Shown piece after piece: positions 12,253 to 22,371 of a DNA stretch of 40,755 bases (positions within the stretch are counted from its first letter, which is position 1; the number at the start of each line of letters is the position of its first letter). The notes beneath the pieces are model-generated. The model had not been told where the DNA came from. It did no database searches and saw only the letters and a list, made by a program, of their open reading frames with translations. The position numbers and the translations under genes are program-made. The DNA comes from Pelargonium cotyledonis. Taxonomy: Eukaryota; Streptophyta; Magnoliopsida; Geraniales; Geraniaceae. The stretch spans positions 1 through 40,755 of the forward strand of contig JAYMTA010000107.1 of NCBI GenBank assembly GCA_036897625.1, in the 5' to 3' direction.

Positions 12253-15200
12253 TCATTCCATGCGCTCCATCTGCATAATAAAAACGTGGATTGAAAAAGG
12301 TCAGCCTCCAATTATTCTCACTTTGAGTTCATTTCCCTGTTAAGGAGGGTACATAGGTAATGGAAGAAGTTAAAAAGGATCTGATGCTTCCTCGCATGGC
12401 AGATGGGATTCGTTACAAATTAGTGGAACACTAACTTAAGAATGTTTCTACAATTAATATGCAAATGATGCATGCAGGAGGCAATACGGAATTCGATTGT
12501 GTATACATTTATTTCCCTCTACGTAATACATGCCATGCATACAGCAAAATGCAGGAGGTAAAGTATATGGAGTTCGATCCAGTAATCATTTATTTCCTCG
12601 CAATACATGCCATTCATGATAAAGAACACAGTGAAAAGACTCAAAAAACAATAATAAGTATATGAGTAAATAATCTCACAAACATGAAGCGACCATGCCG
12701 TACCTTCCAAAGACCGTCATTAAGATAATGCATATTGTCCACGCCAATACCCTTGTTGATCGACTTTCTGTATAAGCATGAACTTCAATTCACACATACT
12801 GACTAGAAAATAAACGAACATGATCATACCATTACAGCATTACTGCAAAAATTACATTCTCTGAACAATTTCTTCACTCTTAAATGATGTATGTTTTTCC
12901 ATAATCCCTCCTAACCCAGCCCAATTGGATTTGAACACCCAACCTTAATTATAGAATTTGAGGCTCAAACCATAGATTTGTCCCTTAGGGGACTAGGCTT
13001 TCATTCAGGTCATATTCTGGTACAGGAAAAATGGAACAAGACAGACTTTCACCAAGGCATACAGAACCTTTGAATTAATCTAGATTGGGACTCAACACTT
13101 CTCAACTTGTCCATCAATAACTCGGTAACGCTCAGAAGAGTAGCAGCCACAAGGGACTTGAGATCTTTTTACATCACTTCAGGGAGTTCGCGGTTCTTCG
13201 CTTAGGGTTCATGAAGTAAGAAGTTATTGCTGAATCTTGTGTATGGGCAACATTACATTTTATCACTCTTCAGGTGAAAATATCCAAGCACAATACATCC
13301 CCCTTTTGATACACCCAATAATAATTTAGTTTCTCTTTTAAATGTTTCCTGCTCGATACTGAATTGTGGACCTTGTGGCGTTGAGAACCCATCCTCCACT
13401 TAAACTTTTTGCTTCAAGTAAAGGTTTCAATTACTCTTAACAAGGTAGAAAATGGCAAAGAGTATAAGAGACAAGATAAGAAAGCAATAGAAATTCTTAC
13501 ATATCTTTTGCCGACATTTTTGTAAATCCAATAGCGAGAGCATGCTGCTTTCCTTCAGCCATTATGGCCTGTAATTATTAATTAACCAGATGGTTTATGT
13601 CGTAATAATTCAACGCATTTATGCTAATACATAGTAGTGAAAAGAAAATCAGGCTAAACAGAACTGACACCAGAACACGCGACTATATATATATATATAT
13701 AGACAATTTAGAGAAGAGAATAAAATTTGTTAGTGCTTACAACTGGAGTTTCGGCGCCCACTTCATCATCCAAAGCACCACCAGGAGATGTAAGTCCAGG
13801 ACACATAATGTTTGCACCAGCTAGGACAAATTTTATTGCACCCCTATCCACTTGTAACTTCTTCATTATGTTTGGATCTGTAAGCATATAACACAGAAAA
13901 GCCTAAATATAGTGGAATTTCATTAGCAAGGTTAAGCTTAGCTTACAAGATGGGAAAACAAAATACAAAATAGCAAAAGAATTTAGTATACTTCCCCACT
14001 ATATTCTTAGAACTGAACTGCATACTTGCAAGCCCCGTAAGTAGATACCTCTAGAGAAATATGGGTAAGCTTTATTCCATCTAATCCAAAAGGTATAGGC
14101 GAAAAGCATATTATTGTTGAAAGTGTCAGGCTTCAAGCTAATTATCTGATAAAGTTTCATAAATTCTATATATGACCTATAATTGAATTCCCCAGTAAAC
14201 AGCTTTAGTTGTTTGTTTGGGTGGGGAGGTGACCTCCAATAGTCTACATTATCATTCAGTCTGGGTCTGTGATGGACCTTACATGCATACTGTCAGATGC
14301 GAAACAGCTCTAAACAATCTTATATCCGAAAAATGCAACAGTTTTATATAATATTTAAAGAAAAACTAATATAAAATGCATCATACATTTATACTCAAAC
14401 CAAACTGTTGTGGTTGCAAGGGTGTGATGGTGGGTGTTGGACCAGAAATTTAAATTCTAAGGGATATTAGGAAGAATGGAACAAAAAGGTGAGAGTAAAA
14501 TGACCAACAATAGAGGAAACTTTATCTACACACTAACATAGATGCTATGGCATGAATCTGCTCTTTCACGTGAAAGTCATAGTCCACTATCTTGATATCT
14601 TATAACCTAAACATTGAGTAAGGTTCTCCGGTTCCATCTTTTCTGCTCCTAATGGAACTAGAAATGATACGTAATTCTTCCTTAGATGTCGGAGGATCTT
14701 ATCCTGAATCTGATAGTAATTATGAATCCACATACAGATTAATCGTCTTTTCCTTTTATTTTAATTTAAAATAATTTTTCAAAATAATTTGTCAAGTAAT
14801 ACAAAAAGTTGTGTAGTCTGACGCCTTCTCAAAATAAGGTTGTACAACTAATCTTCTATATGGTAAGAAATCATCTCTCTTTTTTTTTACGTGGCAAACT
14901 TGTCTCTTCTTCTCGAAGGGAACTCCATGCCAAACACCAAGATTTTATCTATGAAACTGGATATAAAGCTCTATAGATTTGAATTTCCACAGATAGTGAG
15001 AATATATAATAATTTCAAAGGGAATTTAAGAAAGTGGGGCAAAACCAAACCCTCTAGTCTTTTCGTTATGATGTTTTTCGTACTCACGATTTAACAAAAA
15101 TTGTAGGGGAATATCTCAGAGTCAGCAGTAATATGTACGCTATGTATGGAAGAAGTAACAATCGATACTGCTCATAAGTTCTAATATTTATACAATCATT

Positions 15201-17469
15201 GTAAAAAGTCCATTTACACAATAATGGCAAAAATTGTAATTAGGCCAATTAACAAGAAATTAGAACTGTGATTAACGAATAACAAAGGAGAAAACAACAT
15301 TGTCAAAACTTACTGAAGGTGAAGATTTAATTTTCCATTTATTACGTACACAGTACACACATTTAATAAGTCTACTATAAATCCTCCATTCACCCATATA
15401 CATGACATATAAGCTTCACACAAATGTACAAGAACTAGGCAAGGAATGGCCCAAGATGCACCTTCTCGAAAAGAAATGTCACAGGACTCCAAAAGACTTA
15501 AAGAACATTAAGAAAAAAAATAAAATATTACACATTTATATGCAGTTATCAGGGTTAAGAATACTTTACACTGATGAAGAAGTCGTAATGTAGGCATGTA
15601 AGGTCCATCACGGATGTTGAAAAACAGAGGCACATTGTTCACCAGAACCATATTCAGATGGTTTTGACTAAAGACAGAAGAAAGAAAGAAAAGTGTTATA
15701 TGGAATATGCTTTGGAAATAAGGACAAATATTTGCCATAAATAAATTAGAATGGTCAAGAGTTAATATCAAATAGACTAAAGAAGAACGAAACGATGCTC
15801 AGAACATTATAGAAGAGTAGTACAAACCATTTAACAACAATTAGTGGAGATTTCTTTGGAAGCAAATCCTCCAGAACGGGTTCAAGTCCAGGGTACTATA
15901 AAACAGTTACATTTGTATCAAATGCACACGCACACACAAAAGAAGCAATTATCACATTATTATGTTCACAAGAATAAATGCCAATTACAAGTCCTCAAAC
16001 CTCTTCTGCAATACTCTGCCGAATTCTACGCTGCACAGATGCCTTAACTTGATTCTGTGCAGACACCTCGTCCATGGTAAATCTACAAGAGCAAACACAT
16101 AATTATTCAGTCCTTGGAGAATATTTTTTTCCTTCTTTAAATATACATAATTGTATTTGGATAAATGACGCACAGCATATACAAACAAACGGAAAGCCAT
16201 ACAGTCCTGTGCCCCAGAAAAACCAACTAGGATATCTATAAAGAGGACACTTGCATTGTACAATATGATGATACTACTACAACTCCTGTTGAAAAGATTC
16301 ATATGGTATTGAAGGACACATTCTTTATACATCTAACATACAAATATGCATTAACAAGGGAATACCAAAGCAACCAATAAACAGTTGCAAAGCAAAAAGC
16401 TGCAAGGCAAGGTGTAAACTGTTTGGGGTTCGAGTATCACTCAGCAACTGGTGAAAGGCCTTTTTACATAACAGACAACCACAAACTAGAGATATATATT
16501 ACTCTATTAAAGGGAAAAGAGCTAACATGAAATACCAAATTCCATGAAGAAAGGAGTGAACAGACTTCTACTACAACATTGCGGACTTCCCATACAGATA
16601 TCTCGGCAGGAAATGTATTCCCTGAGCACCTCAAATATCTTTTACCAAAGAAATAGCCATAGTGGAGGAGAAAAGTAGTATTTTCATTATCTTTCTCATA
16701 AAGAAGAATATCATGTAGCACTCAAATTACGCCATGAAACTGAACCTATGGCTAGATCCCAACAACAAAAACCATAAAGCATGGACAAGTCAATAAAACA
16801 TGAGTGCTCAATAAGCAATAAAATGTTCGCCAATGCCAAGCCCCGTAACCCCAAGCAAACTAAATCCCGTGTTTTGGGTGGCATGCTACACCAAATACCT
16901 AAGCAAAGGACCATCCCTTGGAAGTGTTACCAAGTCTAACCCTAGAGCCACAATGCCATCACCGAGAGAAAGAAAAAAGTTATCTTGAAGCTTCAGGATC
17001 CCTCTTGTAGCTGTAATAAATAGCAATCTCTGCAAAGTATGAACTACAATGTGGGCCCACAATTCTTCCTCAAATACTCAAAGAAAGCCTATACATCCAA
17101 ATGTTCTCTTATCACTCTTTCAATTCTCAACAGCTACAGCAGATTGTAAATTGCAGACCAGAGGCATAAATTGAATAAAATCACTGCAACACTAGCATAG
17201 CATTTTTCAGACCCATGATGCCATATTCCCATTACTTGTAATTCAAACCATAATATACATAATCAAAGAGCACATTTACAAAATGATTCTAGCAATAATT
17301 AATAAGCACAAGTCTCCAACCACTAAATAACCAAGACCTAGCACCATAGCAGGAACAACAACAAAAAAAAAAAAACACAAATTAATATTTTTTTTGAATA
17401 TCTATTGGGCAAAAATATAAATTGGAGACAGAGATGGCAAAAGAAAGAGAGAGCTTACTTTTTGAACAT
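12253..17469 (-). CDS. MCTS1: MCTS1/TMA20-type PUA-domain translation factor
   Basis: Homologue of MCTS1 (yeast Tma20), which pairs with DENR/Tma22 on the 40S subunit in re-initiation and in recycling of post-termination tRNA and 40S. Coding exons (minus): 17459-17469, 16001-16082, 15828-15895, 15570-15667, 13741-13877, 13501-13568, 12704-12767, 12253-12270. They join in frame to 181 residues, the same length as human MCTS1. Visible blocks are MFKKF at the start, [60 protein letters not shown], then the PUA domain from about residue 92 ([59 protein letters not shown]). The exon 4 donor must be GTAAAG at 15569, not the GTGTAA two bases earlier, because only that restores HQYPNIMK. The first coding exon has 11 bases. 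Telo-box and site-II-like motifs lie upstream. Confidence 0.95.
12473..12617. repeat. 68-bp tandem duplication in MCTS1-like intron 7
   Basis: Units 12473-12540 and 12550-12617 both begin TGCAGGAGG, share TTCGAT, CATTTATTTCC and AATACATGCCAT, and end CAT. They are separated by 9 bases and moderately diverged. They lie wholly inside the intron 12271-12703. Confidence 0.8.
13684..13701. repeat. TA dinucleotide microsatellite
   Basis: Nine TA units in the MCTS1-like intron 5 (13569-13740), upstream of the acceptor of coding exon 6. Confidence 0.9.
14269..14286 (+). repeat. 18-nt inverted match to MCTS1-like exon 4
   Basis: The plus strand reads GTGATGGACCTTACATGC, identical to the minus-strand coding sequence of exon 4 at 15594-15611 (the RDGPYMP codons). 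In the minus-strand transcript, intron 4 therefore contains an exact antisense copy of 18 bases of exon 4. The match ends at a mismatch on each side. Confidence 0.75.
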
Positions 17470-17489
17470 CTTGGTGGTGAAGAGAGGGA

Positions 17490-17498
17490 TTAGGGTTT
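17490..17498 (-). promoter_or_regulatory. Telo-box upstream of the MCTS1-like gene
   Basis: On the minus strand this reads AAACCCTAA, 20 bases before the start codon. A TGGGCC (site II-type) hexamer lies further upstream at 17662-17667. The pair is typical of plant translation-machinery promoters. The regulatory role is inferred. Confidence 0.6.
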
Positions 17499-17661
17499 TG
17501 AGTAATAGGGATGGGATCTAAAACCTCCCTCTGTACTTCGCGTAACTGCGAAGATGCAATATTTATTTGCTGGTTATGGTTTCGGTGGAACGGTTAAACT
17601 CGTCAGCGCACGGAAGCCTCCGTTTGCGTAATTACCGGGCCACTGTGTCTCTGTACTTTCT

Positions 17662-17667
17662 TGGGCC
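17662..17667 (+). promoter_or_regulatory. Site II-like TGGGCC element
   Basis: TGGGCC matches the TGGGCY site II core bound by TCP factors and lies about 193 bases upstream of the MCTS1-like ATG. A hexamer alone is weak evidence; the telo-box beside the ATG makes it more credible. Confidence 0.4.
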
Positions 17668-18908
17668 GGGTATAGATTTCACTTCTCAAACCCTGCCTCT
17701 AGCTTATGTATCTAGATTCCAAAAAAAATTGAGTTGATAATTTGTGTCATAATTCGTCATATGACATGTCAGTCAATTCAAACTATTTAGTAATTGAGAC
17801 GAACTTGTGTGACCCGCTTAACTCGTTTAACAAATAGATTGTGAATGCTTATATAAACCGTTTATTGTACTTTAATATATATATATATATACATATGTAT
17901 ATATATATATATACACACATTAGTTTTATTAATAATTAACTGAAACCCATTTAAGCACGTTATCAAACACATTGAGTGCATTAATTGATGAATTAAACCA
18001 AGTTAAGTTGTCAACGAGCTCGTCTTAATATTGCAATGTCATACGGTTTAGAGAAAAGAAAAAGGAGAAAATGGAATATAAGGCAAATCCAAATAGATGT
18101 TTGTGTACAAGACTTGAAGATAAGTGATAACTATGTTACATGGGGATGTACAAATCATAATTATGAACACCGTACTAATAACTTTTCCCTTATAACCGAA
18201 AATCATATAAACATGTTTTCACTATATGGATTCAGATGTTTTTCGTTAAAAACGAAGAGAAAAACCATAGAAAACATAAAAGAGTTGGTGGACTGGTTTG
18301 GGTCGGCAATTGGAGATGATGTCCTTGGAGGAGGAGAAGAGTGGGGGTCTGGAGATGGTGCCGGAAATGCCAGGAGGTGCTGATGAAGATCAAGCGAGCC
18401 GAGATGAGGTGGCTCGCTTAACCGAGTAGTTGTCATGGGACATGGACGGTGGCGGGTAGACCCCACCGTGGTGGCCCGTGAGGTGGCCGGAGTGGTGTAG
18501 GACTGTTTTTGCCTTCCTGGGTCTCATGTTAGAACCCGAGATGCCTAGAGGGGGGACGCAAACTCAGGGGGATAATTTGGGTAAGATTTGGGTAGATGTA
18601 ATGGCAATTCTTGCCAAGGTTTTTAAAGAGGAATGATTATCCTCACAAATGATTAGAAATCAGGGATCTTAGGACTTGGGTATGCCCGGGTTTCTATACC
18701 ATAGTTTGGTTCACCAAATTAGCGTTCGAAAACCACTTTTATATTGCATTCTCATATTAATAAAATAAATGTTTTTTCCTTTCAAAAAAAAAGTAACAAA
18801 ATCATTTAACCCAAAAATAAATGAAGTGATCACTGTTATGGTAATGGCAAGGATCAAACTTTTCAATTACAAATTGATGGTGGATTTGGACTTGAAGTAT
18901 CTCTATTA
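17668..18908. other. Repeat-like spacer with an AT palindrome and possible retroelement remnant
   Basis: A TA-rich, largely self-complementary tract occupies about 17874-17932. From about 18290 to 18560 the sequence becomes GC-rich, and around 18700-18790 it passes through TTAATAAAATAAATG into an A-run, which looks like the tail of a degraded non-LTR retroelement. The open frame at 18036-18383 shows no recognisable domain. No gene is supported. Confidence 0.4.
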
Positions 18909-19522
18909 CTCCTTCCGTCCCAAAATGAGTGTATTGTTTTCGTTTTTTGTAAAAATTAAGAATTACAAAATAACTTAGTGTGTTTCCAATATATCCCTCA
19001 CTTTCCCATCTACACCCCATGTGCATAAGGGCATCTTTAATAGTGGTGTAATGAGAGTGTAATAGCGTTGTAATATGTGTTTTATAATATTTTATTCATT
19101 TTGTAAGGTAATCATGAATTATACATGTAATATATATTACACACATGATACTTGATTACATTTGACACTTGTCAAGTTTCTTGTACAAATCAAATAAAAA
19201 TACTTTTAAAATTACAAAAAGACAAATAAATAAATAATTTAAAAATACAAAAATAGTTTTAAAATGCAAAAAATATATATATATGGGTCCATACTATTAC
19301 ACTCATTAGGGTGTAACCATTGTAGTGTTAGATGTAATAGAATATTGTGGATGATGTGTCAATCCTATTACACTCTTTAGAGTGTAAACCATTGGAAATG
19401 CCCTAAGTGATAAGGATAATATGGGAAAAACAATAATATAATAATCTAAAAATAGAAACAAGACCCTCATTTTGGGACAAAATTTTATGACAAACAAGAC
19501 TCTTATTTTGGGACGAAGAGAG
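18909..19522. mobile_element. Stowaway-type MITE, interrupted by a Tourist-type MITE
   Basis: The left end is CTCCTTCCGTCCCAAAATGA and the right end, reverse complemented from 19522, is CTCTCTTCGTCCCAAAATAA. TA dinucleotides flank both ends (18907-18908, 19523-19524). This is the plant Stowaway (Tc1/mariner-related) terminal motif. Removing the inserted Tourist element and one target copy leaves about 236 bp, a normal Stowaway size. Confidence 0.85.
19029..19403. mobile_element. Tourist-type (PIF/Harbinger) MITE nested in the Stowaway element
   Basis: The left end GGGCATCTTTAATAGTGG pairs with the right end, which reads GGGCATTTCCAATGGTTTAC in reverse complement. The three-base duplication TAA flanks the element at 19026-19028 and 19404-19406, as expected for Harbinger/Tourist. 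It is 375 bp, AT-rich and non-coding. Confidence 0.85.
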
Positions 19523-19992
19523 TATAAAATTTAGTTATTGCACAATACATGTGAACCATTTCATCATCAGATTAAGCAATACGAAAGTGGTATAAGTAGT
19601 GCATGTATTTATCAAATGAAATGATCAGTACGAGGAATTTGAGATCCTTAAAAGTCTCACTCATGTAAGAACAAAGTAACATACATATATTGGATTAACC
19701 AAATCAATAAGTAACACATTAAATGAAATCTCAAATCCCTAAACAGAATTTAGTTACGTACTAATGGATGAAATGCATGCACTACTAGCATGAACATAAC
19801 AAATTTTAGAAACAAAATTGATCTATCTAACCCAAGAGAAAGAGAGAGTGGTCCCATGAAAAACTTAATTTCCTTGCTCTTGTTTTATTTCCTCGGTTTC
19901 AAGCCGGACGAAGCTCATGGTACATTGTCCGATTGACACGAACACGACATATCAAAATAGTGGAAGACGGGACGTCGTGGTGAAAAGAAACC
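19523..19992. other. 3' flank of the translocator gene
   Basis: AT-rich DNA between the Stowaway element and the stop codon at 19993. It probably contains the 3' UTR of the minus-strand translocator. Nothing else is seen. Confidence 0.5.
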
Positions 19993-21048
19993 TTAAGCTT
20001 GTGCATCACCCTTCTTCCCAGCTATTCCTTCAAGATTCCCGTCCCTGTCCTCCAACAAACCGGAGGCCTCCTGATCCTCCGCCGGCTTCTTTTGCGCCTC
20101 CTTCGCCTTCATAGCCTGCAACTTGGCGTGATTGTAGTAGGCAACGCCGAGAAACGCCAGAAAATACCCAACCAAATTGATCGGAGTGACAGTGTCTTTA
20201 ATAACCGACCACGAGAAGGCAATGAGGAGCCAGTCCTTGACGACTCCGGCGACGTTCATGGTGAGAGCCGAGGTCTTCCCGACGAGCAAAAACACGGCGA
20301 GATTGAGAGCAAACGCGCAAAACGAGTTAGTCCCGAAAATGGCGAAATCGAGGTGGAAGCTGGAGGTTTCTCGAAGAATCGGATACTCGACGTAGATCCA
20401 GGGGACGGAGAGGAAGAGGAGGCAGCAAGGAGCGACGTAGTACAGAGAAGTGATGGGGTTTAGAGAAATTCCTTTCGAGGTGAGGAGGATCTGGATCATG
20501 ACGAGGCGCGTGGCCTCGAACGCGACGGCGCCGAGCTGCAGGAAGACCCCCCAGGGGTCGAATCGGGCCTCCCCGTAGGCGGCGACGGCGACGCCGAGCG
20601 AGATGGAGAGCATGTTGGCCATGGTGTCGGTCCTGAACGGCTCCTTTTTGAACATGACGCCGATGGAGTAGACGGCGCCGGGCACGAGGGCCTTGGGCAT
20701 CTGGATGAAGGAGACGGAGAGGTAGATGTAGGCGGAATTGGAGAGCCAGAGGGAGAGGGAGTAGAGGGCTCCGATGGGGACGACGGATTTGAGGTAGACG
20801 TCGCGGGACATGGAGACGGGCTCGACGACCTTGAGGAGGTTGATGAGGAGGTAGGCGAGGGAGGCGCAAAAGGACATGTGGATCATGGTGAGGGAGATGG
20901 GGTAGGGCCAGTTGTACATTTTCCGGTCGAGGATGTACTTGTTGTAGACGATGACGGTGAAGCTGAGGAAGATCCAGATGCCGACGTAGGTGTAGGATAA
21001 GAGGATTTTCTTGAGGACGCTCTCGGTGATGTTGCCTCCCTTGCCCAT
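19993..21048 (-). CDS. Probable sugar-phosphate/phosphate translocator (TPT/NST family, KT group)
   Basis: Multi-pass membrane transporter of the drug/metabolite superfamily, close to Arabidopsis At4g32390/At2g25520. The substrate is not established for this group; the Golgi or another endomembrane is the likely site. A single uninterrupted frame of 351 residues starts at MGKGG, the family's usual N-terminus; an in-frame ATG 44 codons upstream would add an atypical basic leader. About ten hydrophobic segments are seen, with the blocks [71 protein letters not shown] and [20 protein letters not shown], then a hydrophilic acidic/basic tail. Residues 117-124 read MPKALVPG where relatives usually have MLKALMPV. 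The coding sequence is much more GC-rich than its flanks. It is divergent from APX6, with 1.3 kb between the starts. Confidence 0.92.
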   Translation of the reverse strand: MGKGGNITESVLKKILLSYTYVGIWIFLSFTVIVYNKYILDRKMYNWPYPISLTMIHMSFCASLAYLLINLLKVVEPVSMSRDVYLKSVVPIGALYSLSLWLSNSAYIYLSVSFIQMPKALVPGAVYSIGVMFKKEPFRTDTMANMLSISLGVAVAAYGEARFDPWGVFLQLGAVAFEATRLVMIQILLTSKGISLNPITSLYYVAPCCLLFLSVPWIYVEYPILRETSSFHLDFAIFGTNSFCAFALNLAVFLLVGKTSALTMNVAGVVKDWLLIAFSWSVIKDTVTPINLVGYFLAFLGVAYYNHAKLQAMKAKEAQKKPAEDQEASGLLEDRDGNLEGIAGKKGDAQA

Positions 21049-22371
21049 CCTGAATTTTCCTATGGTTGGTTGTGTTTGGTTTGTCCTTTTGAATGTTCTT
21101 GCTTGTTTTGCCGGCCTTTGTTTCTTGTTCTTTCTCTGGATTGATTTTAATTTCTGATGATGAAATGAAGTGTATAACAAAGTGCAAATGAGGACTGCTC
21201 TGGATTGTGTAATTAATTGGATGGAGAATGGGAAGGAGAGGGAGCGAGAGAGGTTTGTTAGTGAGAGTGAGAGAAAGAAGGGGGTGATGGTGATGGATGT
21301 GTAGATTTAGTAATAAGTTTGTTATTGCTCTATGTGATGTGATCCCATCCATGCATCATCATGTGCTTCCTTCAGTTGGCTTCGGATCTTGGCCGACATC
21401 GTATTTTCTCGTCTATACCACGAGCTATATATATATATATTGTCACTTTATAACAAAATAGATGAAATCTTAATTAACAAAATGTTAAGAGTTTCATTTC
21501 GCAAGTAGCTAGATATGTTACTTTCAGAAGTCACTTTTTAACTTTTGAGGTATAATATCAAATCTGTTTTAACTTACAAACAAACGTCACTTATAGAGTT
21601 ATAGTTGACCAATAAATTTATATTTTACCCCTAAACTAAATGTCATACTTTTTATTTTTACAAATTTTAAAAGAAATAGTGTTCAATATTTCGTTTATAT
21701 ATCTATACACTGATATTGTATCAAGTTTAAGAGAAACAAGGACTGGTCCTGAGCGACATCTCAAACTCTCGCGTCGGATAGAAGGATCAACCTTTCTTAT
21801 GAGGTTCAAATAACATTAAGCGTATATCATAAAAAAAGAGGTTATACATAATGTTAAATATCGAATTCGCAAGTCTATGAGCATGCCACTTTAACGAAAT
21901 CCATATGTGAAGCGCCTTCTCTCGGGATGTGACACAAAGTTTTTTTTTTTTTTTTTTTTGTGCGTGTGTGTAGGAAAAAAGGTCTAAAAGTCATTATAGT
22001 CTTTCAATTATCATACATGCCAAGTTACGCAATCGAGACAGTTTAGTCCAACGCTTAAAAAAATCGATTCATTAAAGAACTATTCGTAAAAAAACACAGA
22101 CGAAATCTATTAAGTCGCGAAGACATGTAATTTTTTTTTTCCATCACGACTTAACTGACCCCGTCTCTAATTTTTACGGCATATCCTTATATTTTAAACG
22201 TTTAAACTATATAGTGTCGACACGTTTAATAGTTGAGTAGCTAAATGACACTTTTAGACATTTCTCCATAATAAATTAATTATTATACTGTGGCAAAACA
22301 TCTTATTAAGCCAAGAGGGCTAAAAAGCCCAAAACCCACACGTAGTCCCGCACAATATCCATCGCGCGCGC
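21049..22371. promoter_or_regulatory. Shared upstream region of the divergent translocator and APX6 genes
   Basis: About 1.3 kb separates the two start codons. Next to 21049 is the translocator leader, rich in CT on the minus strand up to about 21300. A TA run sits at about 21428-21440 and a 20-base T-run at 21940-21959. No gene or complete mobile element is seen, and exact promoters cannot be placed. Confidence 0.45.

Noticed and set aside
15571..15572. GTGTAA as the donor of MCTS1-like exon 4
   Set aside because: Joining there shifts the frame at exon 5. The GTAAAG donor two bases downstream gives HQYPNIMK and an open frame to the stop.
17874..17932. TA-rich palindrome as a functional hairpin
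   Set aside because: It is explained as an expanded TA microsatellite; self-complementarity is automatic for such repeats.
18036..18383. 115-codon frame as a gene
   Set aside because: No recognised motif, atypical composition and location in a repeat-like spacer.
20327..21352. 341-codon open frame overlapping the translocator on the same strand
   Set aside because: Its His/Pro/Arg-rich translation is an out-of-frame reading of the GC-rich translocator gene; the 351-residue frame has all the family motifs.
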